From the NCBI RefSeq assembly GCF_019279795.1, contig NC_056743.1:629632105-629696104 (forward strand): a stretch of 64,000 nucleotides of DNA, in the 5' to 3' direction. A model generated the notes under the pieces. That model was not told where the DNA came from. It ran no database searches and saw only the letters and a program-made list of their open reading frames with translations. This document shows positions 33,926 through 43,747 of the stretch, piece by piece. Positions within the stretch are counted from its first letter, which is position 1. Each line of letters starts with the position of its first letter. The position numbers were made by a program, and so were the translations under genes. The stretch is from Protopterus annectens. Its lineage: Eukaryota > Chordata > Ceratodontiformes > Protopteridae.

Positions 33926-34639
33926 TTATACTGAATGTAATGAAATGGTGTAAGCTATACAAGACAAACATCCGTACTCCCTCCCATGGTGAATGGGTGG
34001 AAGAGTGGGGTAAACCAGGATGCATTTCTCTTGCTGGAGGCAGGGAGTCATTCACGTACTAGAGCTCTACCAAGCCTCCTCCGAGATGTTGTTTCTGGAG
34101 CGGTGTTTACAGAACAGATTCATATCCGGGTATATTGACGGTGGTGAAGCAGAGTAGATGTGTAGGATATTTCCTTATATTCTTTTGTCCAGTATGCCAG
34201 CAGACAGTGAATATGTATGTTAATAAAGATTTTGAGCACAGAGAGAGAGAGAGAGTGCTTGCTGTGGTGTTCATAAGAATGTTTAGTATCTGTGTCAGTA
34301 GTTTACCAGCAGGCCATTTCTGAAAGCATGTTGCACCTGTATCGTCATATGCTGAGTGGAGAGTTAGGTACAGCTAGGCAATATCACTACTGCAAGACAA
34401 ACCTGTACTTACACATTGTAACAGTGTCTTATAACTACTACAGAGCACTGAGGGCTGGGGATGTGTAGTAGTACATTTAGTTAAGACTACAGCTGTAGGG
34501 AAGCGAAAGAAGCAGAAAGATTCATATGTGGTGTAAAGATAGGGTAAGATATGGTAGACAGACAAAGTAAACCTATGGAGTAATATTTTTGAATATTAGT
34601 GAGATAATTTGTAGAACAGGCTAAGAGCAGGGGAGAAGA
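33926..34639. other. No gene recognised
   Basis: Flank of A2, including a short (GA)n run near 34240-34256. Nothing else identified. Confidence 0.5.
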
Positions 34640-35570
34640 GCAGAACAATTTGTGTAATAGGTAGACAACTGGTTCATAGGTTTGGTGAACAAGCTCAAGG
34701 CCTTTTGGCTTTCAAGGAGCTTGATGCCCCAGGTCTCATGTTGAAATCTATAGGTGCCTATGTAGTCTTCTAGTTCCTTTTTGAAAGTATGAATTAATGG
34801 GCTGACTTTTAATGAACTGGGGGTAATTCCCCAAGTGTGAGACCTTTGAGATTTGTAGCTGTCATATTTCATGATATGGTTGCTATTCATTTGTACTTAG
34901 GCTGATTTTCCATTCATGTTCATGTCACCATGTGGATATTGTAAACAGGGGTTTCAAGTAGTAAAGGGTCCTTTTGTGCTTCATAATCCGGGCATACATT
35001 TCTTCTAGGATGGTGAGAACATAGAGAGGTTTGGCTCTATAGCATTCTTTGAAGCCCTTCAGTCCTGTTTGTGAGAAATCGTTGTACCTTCTGTACTTGC
35101 ACCATTTGACATGTGGGTAAGTTAGAGAAGAGGGAACAGTATTGTACAGATTGATCTGGCCTGGCAAGAGCTGTGTAAAGGGGGGCAGTTAACTCTTTGG
35201 CATGGTTTTCAACTCTGTGGTGGAACAAGTGAGCAGCTTATTATCTGTTGTTAAAGGTAATAGGCTCATGGGTATGAAATGAAAGGTCAACATCTACAAG
35301 GACTTGTCAGCTTTTAGTTGTTACCCATCAATTAATGAGGGGTGTGCCAAATGCCAGAATGCCGCATTTTTTTACATTGAATACAAGGTAATTTCTGCTG
35401 CAGTTTTTGAGTAATGGTAAGTGCTTTTGGAAGGGAGTAGGTGTCACTGCAGTTGAGGACAATAATCTCAAGTTTGCAGTCTTTTGCATATTTGGTGCAC
35501 TAGATACTGGAGTCAGTTCTGACATTTTAGAAAAAGATGCCATAAAAGGACTAGCTCCAGGACAGAGCAT
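34640..35570 (-). pseudogene. CR1-like LINE RT fragment (thumb and C-terminus)
   Basis: Minus strand, reading down from 35570. A diverged motif C region and NVKKCGILAFGTPLIN (the LN..K...M.FG segment) come first. Then, near 35230-35040, ENHAKELTAPLYTALARP and VQKVQRFLTNRTEGL, the usual L.RP..EY and LE.VQR..TK.I.G stretch. ARIMKHKRTLYYL follows (RRARGDLI..YK). The end has WGITPSSLKVSPLIHTFKKELEDY-like sequence near 34835-34745. Multiple stops and frameshifts. It differs from the LINE at 41-45 kb and seems a separate lineage. Confidence 0.65.
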
Positions 35571-35833
35571 GAAGGGACTCTGCTAGTGACAATGGATGGT
35601 GTGGATAGGAGTCCTGTTGTGCTTGACCTAAAAGCTGTAATAACTTTGATCCATAGACCTTCAGATTCCTGCATTCATTTCTAATTCTATCTGGAATTTC
35701 ATACTGATTGCTTTAGTGGTCTTAAGGTAGGCTGCATGAACTAACAAACCTTTGTTCAGCAGGTTACATGCACAAAACATTTCTGAGGTAAGACATGCAA
35801 CCTCTACTTTTGACAAAACCACTGTGGATTAAA

Positions 35834-36305
35834 TCTGACTTTGTGGCATGGAGGGATAAAACCCTGACTGTGACCCAGATGACCTGAGTTTGTGTTGTGG
35901 CTCAGGTGCTAGAAGAGCTGGGCAGGTATGGACTGGGTGACCAACACCAGTTTGCATAGTTTGAGTAGAAGGACTAGTGGACTGACGACAGTTGGAGGCA
36001 TGCAGACAAAGTTACAGCTATAACCAGGGATGTGAGCTTGATTTGCCAAGCCAGTGACAATAATCCAGATTGGCTTGTGGGTGGGAGTAATCCCATGCTG
36101 TAGGAGGTCATAGTGTGTCCCCATGGTGATGCAGGCACCTAAGTCAGCCAGCAAGGGGTGAGGGTACAACTTTACTTACAAATGCTGTCATTGCTTGGAT
36201 CGCTAAATGAAAGTGAGAGCACGAACAGTTCTTTGGCTGCCTGAATGACAGAGCCCCTTTGTTTTCCTCTCACTTCCAAGCTGGAAATTTCCCCAGTGGT
36301 GGGAG
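35834..36305 (+). repeat. Interspersed repeat, copy 1 (tRNA-like head possible)
   Basis: Homologous over roughly 450 bp to 50410-50865. Shared blocks include TGTGGCAT.GAGGGAT, ACCCAGATGACCTGAGTT, TTGCCAAGC.GGTGA or AGTGA, GGAGGTCATA, TCAGCCA and CTTGGCTGCC. The first block resembles a Pol III A box (TGTGGCATGGAGGG), suggesting a SINE, but no B box or target duplication was found. Confidence 0.5.
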
Positions 36306-36526
36306 AACAGAAGGCACAAGAATGATGAAGAGTTGAAGATCTGCAAGCAGAGAATGGAGAAAATGTACTGGATGCTGGCTTAGTCCATAGTTAGGTACTA
36401 GGCTATTGGCCCTGGGGCCTATATAAGCCTAGTCAAAAAGGTTCCGTGACTTTGCTACCCAGGAAGATTATTTTCCTGTGCCCTCTGTCAAGCAGTGCCG
36501 CAGAAGTGATCCCAGGGGTGAATTTT

Positions 36527-36916
36527 TTATTTAACAGTCAAAGAAAACACTGTGGTACACTGCGTTCAATACACAAAGTAAAATACCAAAACAAAATAGA
36601 ACACAGTTGTGTAAAATCACCAAAATTTATTGTAGCAAAGCTTTCGGGTCTCCTCTTGCTCAGTGCTATGAAAAATCATTTAATTCACAACTATATATTA
36701 TGAGACAATCGATCATATGACACAGCCAACCAATAGAACAACTAAAACCTATATAAAGCAATTAAAAACATTCACGACATTTAAAAAATGTATATTGAAT
36801 TATTACAAAAATTTTCATATACGTATATACCAAAAATACATAAATAAATGTATATAAAATATATATAAAAATATATATATAAGTGTATGTGCAAATATTT
36901 TCAGTTAATGAAACTT
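36527..36916 (-). other. PLE-2 3' untranslated region
   Basis: AT-rich tail nearly identical to 40314-40730. The hammerhead-like segment (36640-36663) is damaged here: CTGAGCA replaces CTGAAGA, but GAGGAGACCCGAAA remains. Confidence 0.6.
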
Positions 36917-37786
36917 TCATTGTTTTTTAAGTAATACAGGCTTCAAACTTACTGCATTATTAATACCCGGATGGACATATGCTTGTAGCTTTATTATGCA
37001 TGAATATTCCATATTTTCTAGTGTATTATTAAGATTACCTCCCCTCATTTTATGTTCAATAATCTTTATAACTCTAAATTTAAAGCTATGGCCTTTAGTA
37101 TTACCATGTATATGTTTTGCAAGTGCATTGGTGGGGATGTTTCTTCTAATCTCTGACTTGTGCTGTATTATACGATCCTTTAACCTTCTACTGCTCTTAC
37201 CAACATAAAATGCAAGACATTTAATACACGTAGCTAAATATACCATATATGTTGTATTACAATTAGCATAACATTCAAACTTATAAGAAAAAACAGTAAC
37301 TGGATGTCTAAATTCTGTATCGGACAATAGGTCTTCACAACAGCTACAATTGTAGCATGGGAATGTACCTTTCCTAATAGTCCTAATACTAGTGCCAGTA
37401 TTATCTGATCTAAGATCTTTGTAACATAATCTTTGTTTAAAATTTCTTTCATTTCTATAGGCAAAATATGGCCTTTCTGTTAGAATATTCTTAAGCTCAG
37501 GCATCGATAGTCGAATATTCCAATTTTTTCTTATTATATTTTCTACACCTCTAGATCTAGTATTGTAGCTTGTGATATATCTCCATTTCCAATTGTTAAT
37601 ATTATTATCACTCATTACTTGCCTTTCTTCACTGAAGAACGGGGCTGTAATATTCATTCTTTCTTTCAAAACATCCTCCATTATAATATTTATACTATCC
37701 ATATCATAGCCCCTCTCAGCAAACTCTTGCTTAAGATCATTCATTTGTCTTATACATTCATCCGTATTAGTATTCAACCTACTCAC
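36917..37786 (-). CDS. PLE-2 C-terminal part: linker and GIY-YIG endonuclease
   Basis: A 289-codon frame, probably open only as the 3' part of the broken polyprotein. The linker includes RLNTNTDECIRQMNDLKQEF and RPYFAYRNERNFKQRLCYK. A cysteine cluster GTFPCYNCSCCEDLL (about residue 138-152) and RHP precede the GIY-YIG core YLATCIKCLAFYVGKSSRRL (about 185-204), with KDRIIQHKSEIRR following (catalytic Arg and His region). The end is nearly identical to the truncated copy at 40728-41034. The domain itself shows no obvious damage. Confidence 0.8.
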   Translation of the reverse strand: MSRLNTNTDECIRQMNDLKQEFAERGYDMDSINIIMEDVLKERMNITAPFFSEERQVMSDNNINNWKWRYITSYNTRSRGVENIIRKNWNIRLSMPELKNILTERPYFAYRNERNFKQRLCYKDLRSDNTGTSIRTIRKGTFPCYNCSCCEDLLSDTEFRHPVTVFSYKFECYANCNTTYMVYLATCIKCLAFYVGKSSRRLKDRIIQHKSEIRRNIPTNALAKHIHGNTKGHSFKFRVIKIIEHKMRGGNLNNTLENMEYSCIIKLQAYVHPGINNAVSLKPVLLKKQ

Positions 37787-37806
37787 TCTACATAGCTAAC
37801 TTCTAG

Positions 37807-39360
37807 CTATGCTTTTAAATGTATGGGGGGGGGGGCGTGCATACAATGTCTGTTTGTATATCTATTAGTATGCACTAATTTTCTATGTACAGATGTTTCT
37901 GTTTTTCCATTGGCCATATGTAAATTAATATCCAAAATTACAATATTCATCTCTGACGCATTCATTTTGAAACGTAGAAATTCATTTGTTCCTTCTAGAT
38001 AATAGATAAAAGTCTTCAAATTTTCTATGGTACCTTTCCACAAAATAAAACAATCGTCAACAAATCTTTTGTAGAACAGTAGTTCTGGGACACAAAATCC
38101 ATTATCCTTATAGGCATATTTACTTTCCCACTGGTTCAATACAATGTTTGCATAAACATTAGCCATCGGAGTGCCCATGGCTACTCCAGATGTCTGCAAA
38201 TAAAATGTATTATCAAAAACAAAAATATTATTTGTAAGAATGATATCTATTATCTCACATATTGTAGATATTCTCCTTGCTGTCATATTTGTATTATTAT
38301 TTAAGAATTCATGAATACTTTCTAAACCATATTCATTTGGTATAACTAAACAATGAGTTGATGTCAAAGGTTGCCATAACATAACTCTCAGTTTTATTAT
38401 TATTAATCCAGTTGTATAGTTTTTTTTAAAAAATCACCAGAGTCTTTTATTATACTCCTACATTGACCCAAGTATTTACTTAGGGATTCCTGTATGAATA
38501 TTGATAGAGGCTCCGTGATCCAACCCCTCACCGAGACTATTGGTCTCATCAGGGGGTTCATCATGGACTTGTGAATCTTTGGCAGCCCATAAATTACAGG
38601 CAACACAGGACATGTAACAGAAAAAAAGTGAATTCTTCCAAGGATATATCACCTTGTAATTGCAAGTCATAAACATATTCACACTCAAAATACATCTTTT
38701 CACTTCATTGTATTCTACAACTTTAAAGGTATCATCATTAGTTAGAAATTCTTCCATTAGGTTCGTGTAATGCATTTTAGCAAACAGCACAATAGCCCCA
38801 CCCTTATCAGCTTGCTTAATTATCAATTCATTATCAAGATTTTCAAGAGCCTTGGTCTCTTCCACATTTAGATTATAAAATCTGTAATTACTATTGCCAC
38901 TAAACAGTGCCCTTATTTCTGCCTCACATAAATCTTCAAGGGCAGTCAAAATAGGACAATTGTGAGGGATGAAAGTGCTGCTTTTTTTACATACAGTTTT
39001 AGTTGCAGTAAGCTGGTTATCTTTATACAACAATTTCAAACTCATATTACGCACAAACAACTTCAAGTCAGTAACAGCGTCTACAATATTGCCCATACAG
39101 CTAGGTATAAATTGCAGGCCTTTGTTCAAAATAGCTTTTTCCAAGTCAGTCAAAGTGTAACTAGAAAGACTTACAATGTTACAGTCTCTATCTATTTGCG
39201 TACCATGTTGTTTTTCAGTATCAGACTTTCGTTCTTTCTCTTCCCCATGTAAGAACGCTGCCTCGATCTCCCCCTTGTTGTTTGCTTGTCTCCCATATCT
39301 ATTTTGGCCGGTAAGTTGATTTGCATTGGCCTGAACTGTCTTAAAAAAGCTACAGAGCAT
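37807..39360 (-). pseudogene. PLE-2 reverse transcriptase
   Basis: Three frames in succession. 39360-38610: LTDLEKAILNKGLQFIPS, then IIKQADKGGAIVLF (RT motif 1 region). 38606-38403: VIYGLPKIHK and RPIVSVRGW. 38382-37807: TSGVAMGTPMANVYANI (motif B-like) and FVDDCFILWKGT (motif C with both Asp), then a tail with VHRKLVHTNRYTNRH. Frame breaks are near 38620, 38400 and 37800; the last lies beside a run of G (37827-37838). RT motifs appear intact, so decay is moderate. Confidence 0.8.
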
Positions 39361-40157
39361 TCTTTCTGCCCCACACCCAACTCAGCACCTCCACTAGCAG
39401 CTGGCTCATCTTTTGCTAGCAAACTAGCAGGATTTTGATTGGTACTTTGTTGCAACACAGCGTCATTGGAATCTCCTACGGCGGGAAAGACATTACAATT
39501 TTGTCCATTACTAAGTTTTCGCTTTACTGTCATCAGTGCAGAAGAATTAGCACTATCATTTTCAAATGTATCAAATTGGTCTAAATTATGGCTCCTTTGA
39601 ACAACATTATTAGCACTAAATTTACACTTAGGCCAAACAAAAATTTGGCCCAGTTTATAATCATTCATGCCTCTCATTATTTTCCGCCTCTTTTGCATTT
39701 CTAGATTTTTATCTAACACTGACAGTCTTTCGATCATACGTTGATGTTCAACTGTTATCAAGTTGAACATATTATTAGAAGTAATTTTATCTTCATAGTT
39801 ATTAATTTCACTAAGGAGCTCACCTTCCAAGCCCAAAAAGTAGTCGTTCATCAAGGTCATATAATCCGCCCCGACCTTTAGGTTCAGTTGCTGCCATTTC
39901 ATTAACAGCTCAGGATATGTATTTCTGTAACTTGGCATCTTTAAAATCTTTAAAATTTGTAGCCCTCTTGGAACTATACCTAGTTCCAAGTATGCTGCAA
40001 AACTCAAGCGTTGCCATTGGAAGCGCTTGTACATTTGTACTTTCTTTTCCAGATAGGTTACGGTTTTCTTCAGCTGCTCCAGTCCTCGCACATCACTTGG
40101 TTCGGCTGCAGTTACCGATATGTCCATAGAAGTTAATAGAGGATTGTTTTTCCTCAA
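39192..40157 (-). CDS. PLE-2 N-terminal region (321 codons)
   Basis: An open frame at the 5' end of the element, starting MRKNNPLLTS. A heptad-like stretch (LEQLKKTVTYLEKKVQ, about residue 27-42) suggests a coiled coil. LSFAAYLELGIVPRGL carries the IPRGL-like motif seen in N-terminal regions of Penelope proteins. It overlaps the RT frame (to 39360) by 169 bp, and the reading changes frame there, so the protein was probably once continuous with RT. It is the part upstream of RT, with function unclear in the family. Confidence 0.65.
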   Translation of the reverse strand: MRKNNPLLTSMDISVTAAEPSDVRGLEQLKKTVTYLEKKVQMYKRFQWQRLSFAAYLELGIVPRGLQILKILKMPSYRNTYPELLMKWQQLNLKVGADYMTLMNDYFLGLEGELLSEINNYEDKITSNNMFNLITVEHQRMIERLSVLDKNLEMQKRRKIMRGMNDYKLGQIFVWPKCKFSANNVVQRSHNLDQFDTFENDSANSSALMTVKRKLSNGQNCNVFPAVGDSNDAVLQQSTNQNPASLLAKDEPAASGGAELGVGQKECSVAFLRQFRPMQINLPAKIDMGDKQTTRGRSRQRSYMGKRKNESLILKNNMVRK

Positions 40158-40420
40158 TAGTAGGCTCCTTAGTGAAATATCAGAATTACAACCTTTTGCC
40201 CATTAGCTAGGCAATTTGACGCTGCAACAGACATCTCAACAGTTAATTTGAAAGTTGGCTGTGTAATTAGTCGGTGAATGACGCCCACAGTGAATACACA
40301 AAATAAAATCCAACAGTCAAAGAAAACACTGTGGTACACTGTGTTCAATACACAAAGTAAAATACCAAAACAAAATAGAACACAGTTGCGTAAAATCACC
40401 AAAATTTATTGTAGCAAAGC

Positions 40421-40442
40421 TTTCGGGTCTCCCCTTCTTCAG
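40421..40442 (-). other. Hammerhead-like core in PLE tail
   Basis: Minus strand: CTGAAGA (40442-40436), a stem GGG (40434-40432) with CCC (40427-40425) closed by GAGA, then GAAA (40424-40421). GC-TTT-GC-TA follows, which could be a minimal stem III with a UA cleavage dinucleotide. Stem I pairing is not evident. Confidence 0.45.
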
Positions 40443-40651
40443 TGCTATGAAAAATCATTTAATTCACAACTGTATATTAGAAGACAATCGATCATATGAC
40501 ACAGCCAACCAATCGAACAACTAAAACATATGTAAAGCAATTAAAAACATTCACGACATTTAAAAAATGTATACTAAATTATTACAAAAATTTTCATATA
40601 CGTATATACCAAAAATACATAAATGTATATAAAATATATATATAAAAAAAA

Positions 40652-40655
<4 letters not shown>

Positions 40656-40703
<48 letters not shown>
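40656..40703. repeat. (AT)n microsatellite in PLE tail
   Basis: About 24 TA units. Absent or short in the sister copy near 36875, so it expanded after the copies formed. Confidence 0.95.
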
Positions 40704-40708
<5 letters not shown>

Positions 40709-40727
40709 CATGTGCAAATATTTTCAG

Positions 40728-42314
40728 TTAATGAAACTTTCGTTGTTTTTTAATTAATACAAGCTTCAAACTTACTGCATTATTAATACCCGGATGGACA
40801 TATGCTTGTAGCTTTATTATCCATGAATATTCCATATTTTCCAGTGTATTATTAAGATCACCTCCCCTCATTTTATGTTCAATAATCTTTATAACTCTAA
40901 ATTTAAAGCTATGACCATTAGCGTTACCATGTATATGTTTTGCAAGTGCATTGGTGGGGATGTTTCTTCTAATCTCTGACTTGTGCTGTATTATACGATC
41001 CTTTAACCTTCTACTACTCTTACCAACATAAAATCCCCACCAATGCAGGAATCTATCCCTCCAGCAAGTTGTGTTTATTGTGGTGATAAGGTTTAGGTCC
41101 CTGGAGCGTGTGGTTCGGAGAGATTGAGATTTCTTTAAGTGTAGCATGTCCAACAGCTCTGGGTTTGACATAGCTTTGTATGTTAGGCAGAGATCGCCTC
41201 TTAGTAGGCGATATGCGACGGAGTAGAGGTGGAGGTTTTTGAGATGGTCTGCATATGGCATCTTTTTGAGGCCAGTAATCCTCTTAGTGAGGTATTTCTG
41301 TGGCCTTTCTAATTGTTGTAGGTATCTAGTAAGATGCATGCCAAACGGGGCATCATTGTACTCTATAATGGGTCTGATGAGGGATGAGTAGAGAGGAACA
41401 ATGGCCTCCTTTTTTCTAGAGTACAACCCTTTTGTGACGAGTTGTGCCACGTAGAAGGATTTCCTGACTACTGTGGTGATGTGGTTATCAAAGGAGAGAC
41501 TACTGTCCACCTGTGTCCCGAGGTCTCTTATCCCACTTTCAGTGTTTAGTGAGCTACCACCTATGTAGTAGTTCATGGGTACCGAGTTTTTCCCAAAGGG
41601 GATGACCGTGCCCTTCTTGGCATTGAGCTTGAGGCCATGATCTTGACACCCAGCATCTGTCGCTGTGAGGCCCTTTTGTAGAATGTCTGCATCATTAGGT
41701 GATTTTATTATGGCTCCCAGTTTGCAGTCATCTGCGAACTTTGTTAGCCAAAGACCTTCTGTGTTGGCCTGCACTTCAGAGAAGTAGATGCCGAACAGGA
41801 GAGGACCCAGGACCGAACCCTGTGGTACTCCACTCGTCTCTGGTCTGAAGACAGACTTTGAGTCGGCTACTTTTACTGTGTGGGTTCTGTCAATGAGCCA
41901 GTTGGCTACCCATCTTGTGACATAGGGATTTATGCCCAGTTTAGTGAGTTTATATATAATTCCAGAGTGGGGGATGGTATTGAAAGCCTTGGCGAGGTCA
42001 AGATAAGCTGTGTGCACTACCTTGCCCTCGTCTACGGCTCTAGTGACTGCTTCAAAGAAGTCAGTCGGGTTTAGTAGACATGATCTACCTTTTACAAGCG
42101 CAAACTGAGTGGGCTCCAAGGTTTGGAGGTTACTTATGTCTTTGTTTATAAGCTCCAAGATGATCTGTTCCATGGCCTTGCAGACCAGGCTTGTCAGGCT
42201 AATGGGGCGGTAGTTTCTGGGGTCCATGGTGGCACCCTCTTTGTGGAGTGGGATAACCGTCGCTGTGCGCCATTCAGTAGGCACATAGCCTGAGGTGAGG
42301 CTATGATTGAACAT
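40728..42314 (-). CDS. Chimeric open frame: CR1-like RT fused to PLE GIY-YIG end
   Basis: A 528-codon uninterrupted frame from ATG 42314. Residues about 1-420 are LINE RT: WRTATVIPLHKEG, NYRPISLTSLVCKAMEQ, LVKGRSCLL, AYLDLAKAFNTIPH (motif A), SGVPQGSVLGPLLFGIYF (motif B), LTKFADDCKLG (motif C, both Asp present), RDLGTQVDSSLSFDNH, and INTTCWRDRF. At about residue 424 it crosses into the truncated PLE and continues in frame with GFYVGKSSRRLKDRIIQHK to the PLE stop. The start methionine is internal to the LINE ORF2; the upstream RT/endonuclease part is in another frame. Probably an accident of insertion, but it encodes an apparently unbroken RT joined to half a GIY-YIG domain lacking its first motif. 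Confidence 0.75.
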   Translation of the reverse strand: MFNHSLTSGYVPTEWRTATVIPLHKEGATMDPRNYRPISLTSLVCKAMEQIILELINKDISNLQTLEPTQFALVKGRSCLLNPTDFFEAVTRAVDEGKVVHTAYLDLAKAFNTIPHSGIIYKLTKLGINPYVTRWVANWLIDRTHTVKVADSKSVFRPETSGVPQGSVLGPLLFGIYFSEVQANTEGLWLTKFADDCKLGAIIKSPNDADILQKGLTATDAGCQDHGLKLNAKKGTVIPFGKNSVPMNYYIGGSSLNTESGIRDLGTQVDSSLSFDNHITTVVRKSFYVAQLVTKGLYSRKKEAIVPLYSSLIRPIIEYNDAPFGMHLTRYLQQLERPQKYLTKRITGLKKMPYADHLKNLHLYSVAYRLLRGDLCLTYKAMSNPELLDMLHLKKSQSLRTTRSRDLNLITTINTTCWRDRFLHWWGFYVGKSSRRLKDRIIQHKSEIRRNIPTNALAKHIHGNANGHSFKFRVIKIIEHKMRGGDLNNTLENMEYSWIIKLQAYVHPGINNAVSLKLVLIKKQRKFH

Positions 42315-43087
42315 GGTACTTAGGTGGGGTGCCAGTTTGTTCTGTAGTTATGTTGTCTGGTCTCATGGATGCTGTGTTCTTGGCTTTGGAGAGTGCGGTC
42401 TTTACTTGTTCATCTGTGATTACAGGGGCTTTGCACTCTTCCGGTATTAAGATGGGCCCTTTCGAGGGTGAGAGAGGGGTAAAGTTAGCACTGAACCTGT
42501 CCGCTAGGATGTTGGCAATATCGGTTGGTTCTGTATATTTAGTGCCATTGTGCCGTAGCTCAGAGCAGATCTGAGTGTTGCCATTGAGATTCTTGACATA
42601 GCTGTAGAATGCTTTGTGGTTGTCTTTGGAATCAGTGGCGATTTTATTTTCATAACTGGCTTTGGAGGATTTTATGAGGGATCTCAGCTTCTTGCTGAGG
42701 CTGACCAGGGAGTCCTCCAATCTTGGGATTTTACTCTTTTGTTGCAACAGCTTTTTCCTTCTGTTGTAGAGTTTGTTTATGGCAGTGGACCAGCAGATTT
42801 GCTTCCTTTTTTTTGGAGGATAGCATCTTGGTTCTGTTGGGGATGGCACGATCCATGCACTCGTGTATGTCCTTAAACAGTGCATTTGTGTAAGATTCAG
42901 CAGTCGTCTGCATGGGTGTTGTGAAGTTTGCCACTTCTGTCTTAAGAAGGATGAAGTTGGCTTTGGAGTAGTTTTTGACGGTGGTTTCCTTAATGGGGTG
43001 GGGTCTATGAATGTCTAGGGTGATTAGTTTGTAGTCGGATCTGACCAGCGAGGAGTTGGCCTCTGGCATGGAACACCGGTTACCCAT
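42301..43087 (-). pseudogene. LINE endonuclease-RT linker region
   Basis: Two overlapping frames. 43087-42731 holds the end of the endonuclease (SDYKLITLDIHRP) and a linker. 42885-42301 holds INKLYNRRKKLLQQK, SYENKIATDSKDNHKAFYSYVKN and DIANILADRFSANFTPLSP, the usual segment just before the RT fingers. A frameshift at about 42330 separates it from the intact RT frame starting 42314. Confidence 0.75.
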
Positions 43088-43700
43088 ATTGGTAATGACC
43101 AGGTCCAGGATATTGCTGCCCCTGGTGGGAGTGTGGACACGCTAATCCAAGGCGTTGGAATTTATAAATTCTAGAAAAAACGTTGAGCGAATGAGTTGGT
43201 ACATGAGTAGTTTTCCCAGTTGATGGTGGGGTAGTTGAAATCGCCCATAATTAAGATATTGGGTTGTACCTTAATATTTTCCAGTATCGTAAGAAATGAA
43301 GAGTGGGAATCCTGCGGCATGGTGGGGGGGGGGGGGTCTGTAACAAGCTACAACCTGGATTGCAGTCTTGCCCAGTGTTAGTTGCATTTGGATAATTTCG
43401 GATGCATTATGTTGAGCAACTAGCCTGGAGGTGCGGGTATCCTTAATGAATATGGACACGCCTCCGCCTTTAGTGTTTCAGTCCAGGTTGGGTGGCCGAA
43501 AGGTGTAGTATGAATTATAGCCTGGTAATGCAGGGGTGCTCTCTGGAGCCTTGAGCCAGGTCTCTGTCACTGCACAGATGTCGATGTTCTCCATTTTAAG
43601 CAGCATCTCAAGTGAGTGCATTATGAGATTTAATACTTCTAGCATTGAGTAGCATTACCCTCAGAGTTTGCTTGCTTGTACCTGTTACAGTGGTGAATTT
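43088..43700 (-). pseudogene. LINE apurinic-type endonuclease remnant
   Basis: Across frames: SVQ or DICAVTETWL-type sequence near 43580-43550 (Glu of the TETWL motif is readable in one frame), VSIFIKDTRTSRLV (about 43455-43415) and IQVVACYRPP (about 43365-43335). These match the N-terminal AP-endonuclease of CR1/L2 LINEs. A G-run at 43322-43335 disrupts the frame right after YRPP. Confidence 0.65.
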
Positions 43701-43747
43701 AGCATTTGAACCTTGCCTAAAAAGGCACTATAGGGGTGGCAAGAGCC

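Larger units (their letters stand above)
36527..40313 (-). mobile_element. Penelope-like element PLE-2, full-length copy
   Basis: Minus-strand PLE of about 3.8 kb with N-terminal region, RT, GIY-YIG and 3' tail. Its 3' terminal sequence (CAGTGTTTTCTTTGACTGTT, ending near 36530) recurs exactly at the end of the upstream truncated copy at about 40313, where this copy begins. The two therefore sit head to tail, the arrangement typical of Penelope elements. Coding is broken in four places. Confidence 0.85.
40314..41034 (-). mobile_element. Truncated PLE partner (tandem 'pLTR-like' copy)
   Basis: Contains only the last part of GIY-YIG from FYVGKSSRRLK and the 3' tail, nearly identical to 36527-37215. 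It abuts the full copy on its 3' side and CR1-like LINE sequence on its 5' side. Such 5'-truncated upstream partners are usual for Penelope elements. Confidence 0.8.

Noticed and set aside
36640..36663. Functional hammerhead ribozyme in the full-length PLE tail
   Set aside because: The CTGAAGA core is mutated to CTGAGCA in this copy; only the sister copy keeps it.
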